A DNA stretch of 9,437 bases, taken from Betaproteobacteria bacterium TMED156 (lineage in GTDB: Bacteria > Pseudomonadota > Gammaproteobacteria > Burkholderiales > Burkholderiaceae_A). The position numbers and the translations under genes were made by a program. The DNA lies in the NCBI GenBank assembly GCA_002171155.1, contig NHHF01000071.1, positions 1-9,437 of the forward strand, written 5' to 3'. Each line of letters opens with the position of its first letter. Positions within the stretch are counted from its first letter, which is position 1. A model generated the notes under the pieces. That model was not told where the DNA came from. It saw only the letters and a program-made list of their open reading frames with translations, and searched no databases. Shown in pieces: positions 1-8,338 of the stretch.

Positions 1-3000
1 TATACGTCAGGCACTAGAAACTTTATTCAATGTCATGATGGATCTTTAGTTTTAAAATACAATGATATGAGAGACACAGCATTGCTTGAATTAGAAAAAA
101 GAATTTATAACTCGATGTATCACGTAATATCTCAACAAGATAAATTACCTTTGTTTGAATATAATCAAATTATTCCAAACAAATTTAATTCAACATCTTG
201 GACTAAAGATGAAATTACAAAACTTATGAGACCTATTTTTTCTAGATGGGCAAATGAAAATGCAGTAAACTATCAAGACAATAGTGGGTATGCAGTAGAA
301 CTTACCCTTTCTCCAAATTCAAATTATGTAGTAACAAATTATGTACAATCTGGATATATTCCAACTTCAGCTACACAAAAATTTCAAGTAGGTGAAGAAA
401 TTTTTGGTACAACATCTGGTGCAAGAGGTATAGTAACGTCAGTTAGTGTTGATACAAACACTATCAATATTAATGCTGTTACTGACCGATTTTTAGTTAA
501 CGAAGTCATACTTGGGCAAACAAGTTTAGCAGGAAGAAGAACGTCGACAATTAATATTGATTGGAGGGTATTAAATTATTCAACAATGACCGATCAAGAT
601 GGATTATCATTACCTGGACACTGGAGAGGAATATATCGATACTATTATGGTACTGATAGACCTCACACTCATCCATGGGAAATGTTAGGGTTTTCACAAA
701 AACCAATTTGGTGGGATCAGTACTATACATGGACAAACCCAACAATTAGAACTCAACTAATTTCTGATATTGAACAAGGAATTATTAGAGCAGGTGAACG
801 AGAAAATTATACTAACCAATCGTATCTAAATGAAAATAATGTTTATAAAAAACCAGGATTTTCAAATTATGTTCCTGTTGATGCAAATGCTAATTTATTA
901 AGTCCATTGCAAATAGGGATAATATCATCAGAGCCAGCAGAGTCAGTATCACAAGCTGATTGGAAATTTGGTGATGGTGCTCCGGTCGAACACGCATTTT
1001 ATACTTCATTGGTGTATCCATACGTTATACAAAAATTATTATACTTAACTAATCCAGGATTATATGTTGAGCAACTATGGAACGTTCAAAATATTGAATC
1101 ATCAAAAAGTGATACTAATCAAACTATTGACACGTCAACTGGTAAGAGATCTAATAATACAAATTATTATGTACACACAGAAACAGATTCAAGCAATACC
1201 AGATACATACGTTCTGGTATACAAAATTTTATATCAGATTATGTTATTAGTAAAGGTAATCCGATTAACACAGCCTTTGGTAATGTAATAAGAAATATTC
1301 AATCAAATCTAATGTATAGATGTGCTGGATTTATTGATTCAAATAAATTACAAATTGAATCAGAAGCATATGATTCAACAAGTCAAAGCACTAGTATTAT
1401 TGTTCCACCAGAAGATGTATCAGTTAATTTATACACTGGTGGTAGTATACAAGAAGCATCATATAGTGCAATGATTGTACAGAATACATCAAAAGGTTAT
1501 AAAATTTATGGTTATGATATAACAAATCCATATTTTACAATTTATAATCCACTTGCAAATAGTTCATCGAGAACTATACGTGTTGGTGGTAAAGATATCA
1601 GTCCAGGAGGTTACCAAGCTGGATTAACTTATCATAAAGATGAAGTTGTAACTCATGAGTCAAAATTTTATCAATGTACAATACCTCACCAAGCATTGTC
1701 AAGTGATACTTCACCAAATTTAAAATATTGGAGAGAGATTAAAAAACTACCACAGCAAGGTGGAACTGAAGTAGAAAGATATACTCAATTTAATTATGGT
1801 CAAACTGTACAAATTGATTATGGTACTGTTTATAAAACTAGACAAGAAGTTTATAATGCACTCGTCGGATATGGAGAATATTTAAAAGTTCAAGGATGGT
1901 TATTTGATGAACATAATTCAGACCTTGGAGAAAACTTAGATTGGGATTATTCAGCAAAAGAATTTTTATTTTGGAGTTTAGGTAAATGGCAAAATGGAGA
2001 TTACATAACATTAAGTCCGTCAGCATCAACTTTAAAATTTAAACCAACATCAGGTATAGTTCAAAGTTTATCAAATATTGTTAATGGATCATACAGTGCA
2101 TTGAATAAAGAAGGTTTTGGATTAGATGCAGAACAAATGAATGTCATGAGAGATAATGACATGGTTACTGTTTCTCATAAACAAGGTATTGGTATATATG
2201 GTTTAAGATTATACGTTAAAGAAACTGAACATGCAATAACATTAAACAACAAAACAATCTTTAATGATACGATATACAATACTTTACTTGCACAAAGACA
2301 ACCAAGAGTAAAAATATCAACAGTCAAAACATTAGGATGGAAAGGTAAACTCGAAGCCGATGGATTTATTGTAAGTGGCACAAGTTTAATTAACAACTTT
2401 GAAAAAACAGTTGCTGACACAAATAGGTACTATGATATCGATGCATCGACTGTAGATTCTACTTTTAGAGATTCAGCATTGCACGTTATTGGTTATCAAA
2501 AAAGAGATTACTTAACAAACTTGGGAGTATCAGAATCAAACCAAGTTAAGTTATATCAAGGAATGATTAAGCAAAAAGGTACTACAAATGCTATTGATAG
2601 ATTATTACGTTCAACAACTGTAAGTACTGATCAAACATTTGATACGTATGAAGAATGGGCTTTTAAAGTTGGTGAGTTTGGATCAACAAACTTTAATCAA
2701 CAAATTGAATTAAGATTAAGATCTCAAGATATTATTACAGATCCATTAATGTTTGAATTTATACTGCCAACTGATAATATATCAACAGCAAATTATGATA
2801 GTTTAACTGATGACGTTATTACTATTGATATTGATGATACAACACGTTGGTTGAAAAAACCAACAGGTGAAAAAACTTTGGCAAATTTATGGCCAACAGT
2901 AAACACAGTTGATTCAATAATACCGTCAGCAGGTTATGTTCACTTAGATGACTCAAAATATCAAGCATATGATTCAACAGCATTGGATAATTTATACGGA

Positions 3001-6000
3001 GCACAAACAGGAAATGTTGACATTGGAGTCACATCATGGGTAGCTAAAGATACTATTGGTGGCAAAGATTGGAATATTTATAAACTATATGACACAAACG
3101 TAAAAATTGATAATGTTATTTCAAATGGTGATGCCAACACAGCAATGAAGGTAACTGTTAATGGAACAGGATTACCAGGTGGTGCAACAACAAGTAATTT
3201 AGTTTTACACAAAACTTATAAAAGTGATGGAACATTACTAATGGATCCAACAGTTTGGGGTACTCATAAATTAACTTTAGTTCCAACATCTGAAACAGCA
3301 CCAACGGTTACTATTCCTTTTGCAAATGTGGCTGGTAATGGTGCTTCTTTGGCAGTTGGTAACATTGCCGGAGCAGTAGCGTCAGTAACAGTTTCATCAG
3401 GTGGTTCAGGGTTCGCTCAAAATGATGTAATTACATTCTCAGGAACTACAGGTACCGGTGCAAATATGACAGTCAACAAAATTAATGATGGTCAGGATGC
3501 AGAAGCGTCAATTACTTTAGCAGGAGGAGTTGTTACAGGAATATCAGTTTCAAATGCAGGTAGCGGTTACTCTTCAGCGCCTGCTGTAAAAATTATTGAT
3601 GCAAACGGAACAGGTGCAACAGCAACATCAACAATAAATGCTTCAGGACAGGTTACAGGAGTTACTGTTACAGCTGGAGGTAATGGATATACATCACCTA
3701 CAGTAGCTTTTACAGGTGCGTTATCAGGTGCAACAGGAGGAAACCAGCTTACATTAAATACTGGTGGTTCAAATTACTCAGCGGCACCAACAGGTATAAG
3801 TGTAAGAGATAAATCTGGCACACTTAAAACACTTAACGTAGATTATAGTAGTCCATCATTTACATTTACTGGTTCAGGAACTAGTGGAAGATTTGGTGAA
3901 ATATTAGATTTTGTAATTACAAGTGGAGGTACAAATTATCAAGCACCTACAATAACAGTAATTGACTCAGCCGGCAGTACAGCATTTACAATTGCTTCAG
4001 GAGACATCACAACGTCAGCCGGAGTAATAACAGCAATCACAGTTCCTGCAGGAACAGGCAACCAAGGATTTGCATCTGGTATAACATCAACTGCAACAGG
4101 AAGAATTGTTGTAAAAGACTCAAAAACAAATTTTATAGTTAACTTTAATACAGGTTTAACAAAAGTTCATGCCCTAGATGAACTGACTGCAAACGTAACT
4201 ACTGCATGGGATGGTACTGCACCAACCATAGTAGTTGAATCATGGGATGGAGCAACTGCAACAACATTGTATACAGTGCCAACTGCAAATTTACAATCAG
4301 TTGCTTCATCGAATATTACAGCAGGCGGGACAGTAACTGACAATGCCAATATTACTGTAAGAGCAAATGTTTCAGTATCTTCGGCAACAACAGGTAATGT
4401 ATCATTAACATTGAACTACAAATCAAAACAATATTCAATTGAAAAAACTGATGGTACAGCACAATACGTTACATCACCTGATAATACAGAAATTAATAGT
4501 ACAGGAATAAAATTATTAGATTGGAAAGATATCAGATTAAACAAAGGATTATCAACTGACAATAATCATGTAAGTACCGATACTGCAACAACTCTTACAA
4601 ACTTTTTATCATCAGCATTTAGTGATCCAAATGTTTGGCAGGAAGGTGATTTAGTTTGGTTGGATAACGATTATACTGGATACTGGGGAGTATATAGATT
4701 TACAGCAAATGCTTCGATAATATCTACTTACAACTCAATACGTGGAACCGAGCCTAGTGCATTAACACTTTCTAGTTATGGTAACACACAATGGATTTTA
4801 CACAGTGGAGTTGACTACAGTGATTCAACTAAAACAACTGCTGAATATTTTGCAAGTACAAAACGTAGACAACAAGACAAAGTTGACACTAAACAGTTTG
4901 AAAAAGCTGTGTTGTATGATGATCGAAATAATAAAATTGATTTAACTCTAATACCATATGATCCAGCAAAAGGAATATTACCACCACAGGCTGATAGAGA
5001 AATTGAATACAAAACAGAGATTGATCCGGCTGTTTATAACTATCACTCTGAATCGACAAAAATTAGTAAAAGTAAACCATGGCAAGAAGAATATGTTGGA
5101 CAAGTATGGTGGGATTTATCAACGGTAAGATATATTGATTATGAATCTCATGATAATAGATATCGTAGATCAAATTGGGGAAGATTGTTTCCAACAGCAA
5201 CAATTGACATATATGAATGGGTACAATCAAATGACACACCAACAAATTACAGTGGAACAGGAACAGTTAAATCAACAACTGATTATGCAACAAAAGTTGA
5301 AACTAATCCATCTACGTCAGTGCAAACAACTACATATTATTTCTGGGTTAAAAATGTAACCACAGTTCCAGAGTATGAAGGAAGAATAAATGATGCTTCG
5401 TCTGTGGCAAATATAATTACATCACCAATTACACAAGGACTAAATTATTTTGCACCAATATCACAAAATTCAATTTCAGTTGCCAATGTATTAGATTTTA
5501 CTACTAAACAAAATACAGTTTTACAATTAAACTATAGAAAACGTAATTCAAAAGATAAAACAAATTCAAAACACGCACAGTGGTTATTACTAAAAGAAAA
5601 CTATCCAGATGCACCGATTCCAGATCAAATCTGGAACAAAATGGTAGATAGTGTTACTGGTTTCGATGTTCTCGGAAACACTGTGCCAGACACAACATTG
5701 TCTTTAAATGATAGATATGGTAGTAAAGTAAGACCAAGACAAAGTTGGTTTGTAAATTCTAAAAATGCAAGAAAAATATTAGTTGAAGTTTTAAATAGAA
5801 TTACAACGTCAATTAACTTAGATGTGAATCATGCAGGTTGGGATAACACATTAACAACATCAAATTATTATGAAAAAACAAATTGGTACTACAATACGTC
5901 ATTTGATGATAACACAGTTATTGATCGTATAGTTGATTACTATACTAATATAGATACATCAACATTGTCTCAAGATGATGTTGTTAAAGTTAATTTTGGT

Positions 6001-8307
6001 TACAATTCAAAATGGGAATTATGGCAATATACTGATGCTGATTATCTTGCTGGAACATCCACAACATATGATAATAACAATTTGTCATTGGTAAGAATTG
6101 GTTTACAAACAGCAACAGCAAAATTAAAGACTACAGTTTATACTGAAGCAGATTCAAGTGCGTTGTCGACAGAACTTCGCACATATATTAACACTTTAAA
6201 AGATAATGTATTAATAAGTCAAAACTTAAAATATCAAAATGAGTTATTATTTGCATTAATTAGATATGTAATTAGTGAACAACAACATGTTGACTGGTTA
6301 TTTAAATCAACATACCTAAATGTTATACAACAAGATACTGCACTATCACAGAAATCATCTTTTGAAAAAGATCCGTTCAATGATGTTAAAACTTATATCG
6401 AAGAAGTAAAACCATATCGTGCAAAAATTAGAAACTTCTTAAGTAAAAAATCTCCAGTTAGAGAAAATGCAGATATGGCTATGAGTGATTTTACAACAAC
6501 AGCAGATTATGTTATTAATTCAAATGGTACTGGTACAACTAATCCAACACCAAAAGTCAAAACTAAAATGGCATTTGATAGAGTAAGTACTTCGATAACA
6601 TTGGTTTCACCTTCAACAAATGTAATTAGTGCTTGGGCAACATCACAGAGTTATGCTGTTGGTACAAATGTAAAATACAATGGAGGTTTTTGGCAAGCCA
6701 CACAGGCACACACATCTGGTAACTTCATTACTGACGTACAATCTGGTAAATGGCAACATACTAACTTTGAACCAACAACAGAAGCAACTGATGTTGCAAA
6801 AATTAATCAGCTTAAATCTGTATCACCAACTGCAACTCATGTTGATAGATTAGGAAAATATTTTTATGCATCTGAACTAGCAAATGTTGATACAGCTAAT
6901 GCAGATTCAGTTAGTTCTTTTGTAACTACACTATCTGAAAAAATTGGATACTATAAAGATTTAGATGTTCAGCCAATTGGATTTAAAGTAAACAGAGACA
7001 GAATTGGTCAACAATTAACAAACTTTGCTTGGGATAGTTTAGATTGGGATATGGATGCATTATCTACAAATCCAACAATTGGTTACGATCCAGACGCAAC
7101 ACAAAATTGGTATGAATCAAAATTTGTTAAAATGTCTAATCATTGGGAATCTGGCGTTAGTTATACTGCAAATACCTTTGTAAGAAATGACGACTTAACA
7201 CATATTTCATCATGGTCGGCTTCAACAAGTTATACTATTGGAGACATTGTTAAAGACAACAATAAAGTTTATGTTGCAAATGTAACACACAAAAATATAG
7301 CAAGTGACCCTACGCATATTACTTTAAAAAATAATATAAGTGTAACTTTAGGGGAAACCATTACTCAAGCAAACAGCGGTGCTACCGGTAAAGTAATTCA
7401 AGGTGCAGGAAATAACTACACATTGTCAAGTGTTACAGGCACGTTTACAACAAATACAGGAGATACATTAACAGGGTCAACAAGTGGAGTCCTTAATACA
7501 TACATTATCTTTGTAACAACACTACAACCATCACGTTGGGATTTAGTAAAAGATAGAATTTATTATACAAATATTGATCATACTTCATCGTCAACTTTTA
7601 AATCTGATTACGATGCTCAAAAATGGATACTTGTTAAATCTCAACTTGATTCGGCGGGATTTGCTAGACCAGATCGTGATCCGTATCCAGAAGAATTATT
7701 ACCAATAACACCGAGAGAGTCATTGATGATCACGGTGAAAACACATGATGGAACATCAGGAAGTGGTACTGACGCAGATCCGTATGTAGGAACAGGTGAT
7801 TACTCACAATTTAAAATACATTATTCACCATATGGTAGAGTTGAATATTTGAGAGATAAATTTATCGATGACGGTGGTACAAGTTCAACTAATGATCATA
7901 CTACACTTAATGGTGCAATAACTGAAAGTTCAAATAATATTACAGTTGCTGACGCTACAAAAATACCTCAACCAAAACAAATATCAAGCGAAGTTGATGA
8001 CAATGTAACAAACAAACCAGGTGTTATATGGATTGGTACTGAAAGAATTGAATATGGTAGAATCACTGGTAACGTCTTAACTGATGTTGTACGTGGAACA
8101 CATGGCACAACTATACAATCACATGCTGATGCTGTTGACGTTTATAGTGGTACAAAAGTTATACCAAATGGTAATAACAGAGGTTTTTGGAACAGTGTAG
8201 GAGTATCAATGCTACAAAGTAGTACAGCTCAAGCAAATTATTTGACAAATAATGAAAATTTAATTGATTACGTAGATGATACGTATGTAGATACAGACTA
8301 TGTATAA
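1..8307 (+). CDS. Giant virion structural protein of a T4-like marine phage, 5' end outside window
   Basis: The frame is open from base 1 to TAA at 8305-8307, giving 2,768 visible residues. The ATG at 67 has no Shine-Dalgarno sequence, and the 22 codons before it read as protein, so the true start is upstream. Residue numbers here count from that ATG. Blocks I recognise from large structural proteins of marine T4-like phages are: ELEKRIYNSM (9-18); PGHWRGIYRYYYGTDRPHTH (from 183); GDGAPVEHAFYTSLVYPYV (from 302); GYQKRDYLTNLG and YQGMIKQKGTTNAID (roughly 815-848); VGQVWWDLSTVRYID (from 1677) with NWGRLFP and IDIYEW; RYGSKVRPRQSWFVN (from 1883); EEVKPYRAKIRNF (to 2124); and WIGTERIEYG with RGTHGTT (about 2655-2690). 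Between them lie beta-repeat and carbohydrate-binding-like modules. No signal peptide or membrane segment is evident. Neighbouring fibre genes support a tail or baseplate location, but the exact role is unknown. Family placement is fairly sure; a T4 gp7 or gp10 equivalent is possible but not shown. Confidence 0.85.
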   Translation, partial: YTSGTRNFIQCHDGSLVLKYNDMRDTALLELEKRIYNSMYHVISQQDKLPLFEYNQIIPNKFNSTSWTKDEITKLMRPIFSRWANENAVNYQDNSGYAVELTLSPNSNYVVTNYVQSGYIPTSATQKFQVGEEIFGTTSGARGIVTSVSVDTNTININAVTDRFLVNEVILGQTSLAGRRTSTINIDWRVLNYSTMTDQDGLSLPGHWRGIYRYYYGTDRPHTHPWEMLGFSQKPIWWDQYYTWTNPTIRTQLISDIEQGIIRAGERENYTNQSYLNENNVYKKPGFSNYVPVDANANLLSPLQIGIISSEPAESVSQADWKFGDGAPVEHAFYTSLVYPYVIQKLLYLTNPGLYVEQLWNVQNIESSKSDTNQTIDTSTGKRSNNTNYYVHTETDSSNTRYIRSGIQNFISDYVISKGNPINTAFGNVIRNIQSNLMYRCAGFIDSNKLQIESEAYDSTSQSTSIIVPPEDVSVNLYTGGSIQEASYSAMIVQNTSKGYKIYGYDITNPYFTIYNPLANSSSRTIRVGGKDISPGGYQAGLTYHKDEVVTHESKFYQCTIPHQALSSDTSPNLKYWREIKKLPQQGGTEVERYTQFNYGQTVQIDYGTVYKTRQEVYNALVGYGEYLKVQGWLFDEHNSDLGENLDWDYSAKEFLFWSLGKWQNGDYITLSPSASTLKFKPTSGIVQSLSNIVNGSYSALNKEGFGLDAEQMNVMRDNDMVTVSHKQGIGIYGLRLYVKETEHAITLNNKTIFNDTIYNTLLAQRQPRVKISTVKTLGWKGKLEADGFIVSGTSLINNFEKTVADTNRYYDIDASTVDSTFRDSALHVIGYQKRDYLTNLGVSESNQVKLYQGMIKQKGTTNAIDRLLRSTTVSTDQTFDTYEEWAFKVGEFGSTNFNQQIELRLRSQDIITDPLMFEFILPTDNISTANYDSLTDDVITIDIDDTTRWLKKPTGEKTLANLWPTVNTVDSIIPSAGYVHLDDSKYQAYDSTALDNLYGAQTGNVDIGVTSWVAKDTIGGKDWNIYKLYDTNVKIDNVISNGDANTAMKVTVNGTGLPGGATTSNLVLHKTYKSDGTLLMDPTVWGTHKLTLVPTSETAPTVTIPFANVAGNGASLAVGNIAGAVASVTVSSGGSGFAQNDVITFSGTTGTGANMTVNKINDGQDAEASITLAGGVVTGISVSNAGSGYSSAPAVKIIDANGTGATATSTINASGQVTGVTVTAGGNGYTSPTVAFTGALSGATGGNQLTLNTGGSNYSAAPTGISVRDKSGTLKTLNVDYSSPSFTFTGSGTSGRFGEILDFVITSGGTNYQAPTITVIDSAGSTAFTIASGDITTSAGVITAITVPAGTGNQGFASGITSTATGRIVVKDSKTNFIVNFNTGLTKVHALDELTANVTTAWDGTAPTIVVESWDGATATTLYTVPTANLQSVASSNITAGGTVTDNANITVRANVSVSSATTGNVSLTLNYKSKQYSIEKTDGTAQYVTSPDNTEINSTGIKLLDWKDIRLNKGLSTDNNHVSTDTATTLTNFLSSAFSDPNVWQEGDLVWLDNDYTGYWGVYRFTANASIISTYNSIRGTEPSALTLSSYGNTQWILHSGVDYSDSTKTTAEYFASTKRRQQDKVDTKQFEKAVLYDDRNNKIDLTLIPYDPAKGILPPQADREIEYKTEIDPAVYNYHSESTKISKSKPWQEEYVGQVWWDLSTVRYIDYESHDNRYRRSNWGRLFPTATIDIYEWVQSNDTPTNYSGTGTVKSTTDYATKVETNPSTSVQTTTYYFWVKNVTTVPEYEGRINDASSVANIITSPITQGLNYFAPISQNSISVANVLDFTTKQNTVLQLNYRKRNSKDKTNSKHAQWLLLKENYPDAPIPDQIWNKMVDSVTGFDVLGNTVPDTTLSLNDRYGSKVRPRQSWFVNSKNARKILVEVLNRITTSINLDVNHAGWDNTLTTSNYYEKTNWYYNTSFDDNTVIDRIVDYYTNIDTSTLSQDDVVKVNFGYNSKWELWQYTDADYLAGTSTTYDNNNLSLVRIGLQTATAKLKTTVYTEADSSALSTELRTYINTLKDNVLISQNLKYQNELLFALIRYVISEQQHVDWLFKSTYLNVIQQDTALSQKSSFEKDPFNDVKTYIEEVKPYRAKIRNFLSKKSPVRENADMAMSDFTTTADYVINSNGTGTTNPTPKVKTKMAFDRVSTSITLVSPSTNVISAWATSQSYAVGTNVKYNGGFWQATQAHTSGNFITDVQSGKWQHTNFEPTTEATDVAKINQLKSVSPTATHVDRLGKYFYASELANVDTANADSVSSFVTTLSEKIGYYKDLDVQPIGFKVNRDRIGQQLTNFAWDSLDWDMDALSTNPTIGYDPDATQNWYESKFVKMSNHWESGVSYTANTFVRNDDLTHISSWSASTSYTIGDIVKDNNKVYVANVTHKNIASDPTHITLKNNISVTLGETITQANSGATGKVIQGAGNNYTLSSVTGTFTTNTGDTLTGSTSGVLNTYIIFVTTLQPSRWDLVKDRIYYTNIDHTSSSTFKSDYDAQKWILVKSQLDSAGFARPDRDPYPEELLPITPRESLMITVKTHDGTSGSGTDADPYVGTGDYSQFKIHYSPYGRVEYLRDKFIDDGGTSSTNDHTTLNGAITESSNNITVADATKIPQPKQISSEVDDNVTNKPGVIWIGTERIEYGRITGNVLTDVVRGTHGTTIQSHADAVDVYSGTKVIPNGNNRGFWNSVGVSMLQSSTAQANYLTNNENLIDYVDDTYVDTDYV
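382..549 (+). other. Beta module of GE-I-x-G-x-TSGA type, N-terminal copy
   Basis: Residues 106-161 of the giant protein hold two half-repeats: FQVGEEIFGTTSGARGIVTS, then FLVNEVILGQTSLAGRR. The pattern F-x-V-G-E-x-I-x-G-x-TSGA-x-G-x-V recurs in many phage tail proteins as I remember them. It sits between the N-terminal block and the conserved block starting at INIDWRVLNYS, so it looks like an inserted accessory domain. Function is unknown; a surface-exposed beta structure is inferred. A second copy lies near the C-terminus. Confidence 0.5.
1609..1740 (+). other. CBM5/12-like (chitin-binding type) module A
   Basis: Residues 515-558 of the giant protein follow the spacing of small carbohydrate-binding modules of families 5/12: Y-x(2)-G-x-x-Y-x(3)-D-x-V, then FYQCTIPHQA, and a closing P-x(4)-YW. 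Key residues visible are Y516, the DEVV strand, the FYQC strand, and the terminal YWREI. The usual first tryptophan is absent. Glycan binding is inferred only from this resemblance. Confidence 0.45.
3310..4100 (+). repeat. Gly/Ala/Thr-rich beta-repeat tract within the giant structural gene
   Basis: About residues 1082-1345 of the giant protein contain degenerate repeats of the form V-x-x-[IV]-x-V-x-x-[GA]-G-x-G-[YF]. Clear copies begin near residues 1104 (VASVTVSSGGSGF), 1156 (VTGISVSNAGSGY) and 1196 (VTGVTVTAGGNGY). Looser copies lie near 1227 (NTGGSNY), 1280 (DFVITSGGTNY) and 1320 (VITAITVPAGTG). The second and third are 40 residues apart and share GTTACAGGA at DNA level. Sampled lines reach 42-50% GC, against about 25-32% in sampled flanking lines. 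Part of that follows from Gly and Ala codons. The tract resembles beta-helical or beta-sandwich spacer repeats in phage fibres; its function is unknown. Confidence 0.7.
6628..6768 (+). other. CBM5/12-like module B
   Basis: Residues 2188-2234 of the giant protein fit the compact W-x(5)-Y-x-x-G-x-x-V-x-Y-x-G-x-[FWY]-[YW]-x-A pattern very well: SAWATSQSYAVGTNVKYNGG, then FWQATQAHTSGNF, ending GKWQHTNF. W2190, Y2196 and the FWQA and KWQ aromatics are the expected core or ligand-face positions. This is the best preserved copy of the type in the window. Binding to host surface glycan is inference. Confidence 0.6.
7135..7650 (+). other. Nested adhesion modules C, D and GTSGA-type beta module
   Basis: Residues 2357-2528 of the giant protein hold one CBM5/12-like module beginning NHWESGVSYTANTFVRNDD. 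It breaks off and a second begins at SSWSASTSYTIGDIVKDNNK with VYVANVTHKNIASDP. That one breaks off at a beta module (residues 2424-2480: GETITQANSGATGKV, then GDTLTGSTSG). Afterwards LQPSRWDLVKD would close the second module, and RIYYTNIDHTSSSTF to QKWILVKS would close the first. The order is seen directly; the nesting is my interpretation. Confidence 0.5.
8023..8172 (+). other. C-terminal phage structural motif with RGT-x-GT
   Basis: Residues 2653-2702 of the giant protein read VIWIGTERIEYGRITGNVL, then VVRGTHGTTIQSHADAVDVY and a terminal KVIPNG. The combination I-x-x-ERI-x-Y, RGT-x-GT, HA-x-x-x-x-V and IPNG is, from memory, a recurring motif in tail proteins of marine phages. It ends about 44 residues before the stop, which suggests the C-terminus is intact. 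Function is unknown. Confidence 0.5.
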
Positions 8308-8308
8308 T

Positions 8309-8316
8309 GATAAATA
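8309..8316 (+). promoter_or_regulatory. Candidate T4-type late promoter (GATAAATA)
   Basis: The octamer GATAAATA matches the T4 late consensus TATAAATA at seven of eight positions and contains the ATAAATA core used by T4-like marine phages. It lies just after the stop of the giant gene and 22 bases before the ATG of the first fibre gene. Transcription would begin about 8320-8325 and leave a very short leader. It was the only plus-strand ATAAATA found by eye in the window, which supports a real role in the fibre operon. Confidence 0.55.
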
Positions 8317-8325
8317 TTAAGGAAT

Positions 8326-8334
8326 AGGGTAGAG
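8326..8334 (+). promoter_or_regulatory. Ribosome binding site for first fibre gene
   Basis: AGGGTAGAG precedes the ATG at 8339. AGGG is 9 bases and GAG 4 bases from the start codon, so either could pair with the 16S rRNA tail. An additional AAGGA at 8319-8323 is probably too far (15 bases). The purine-rich leader fixes the start at 8339. Confidence 0.6.
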
Positions 8335-8338
8335 AAAA

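Noticed and set aside
551..745. Minus-strand open frame of 64 codons, with similar short frames elsewhere such as 2175-2420, 4815-5012 and 8446-8664
   Set aside because: All lie opposite strongly coding plus-strand sequence with recognisable protein motifs, have no ribosome binding context, and encode low-complexity products.
1064..1288. Plus-strand overlapping open frames in another phase here and at 5135-5359
   Set aside because: They lie within conserved parts of the giant protein, and their translations are rich in repeated Gln, Ile and Leu, as expected from an off-frame reading of AT-rich DNA.
3075..3082. Perfect TATAAATA late-promoter octamer on the minus strand inside the giant gene
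   Set aside because: No convincing minus-strand gene follows it, and such AT-rich octamers arise by chance in this composition.
3310..4100. The repeat tract as a CRISPR array or mobile element
   Set aside because: Repeats are degenerate, in frame and of variable spacing; the sequence is coding throughout without direct flanking repeats or a transposase.
7323..7329. T-TTA-AAA slippery heptamer in frame, a possible programmed -1 frameshift site
   Set aside because: The -1 frame meets TAA almost at once (7332-7334), no downstream stem or pseudoknot is evident, and conserved phage motifs continue in the zero frame to the end.
8308..8338. Possible transcription terminator between the giant gene and the first fibre gene
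   Set aside because: No inverted repeat or U-run is visible in the 31 bases; the spacer is better explained by a late promoter and ribosome binding site.
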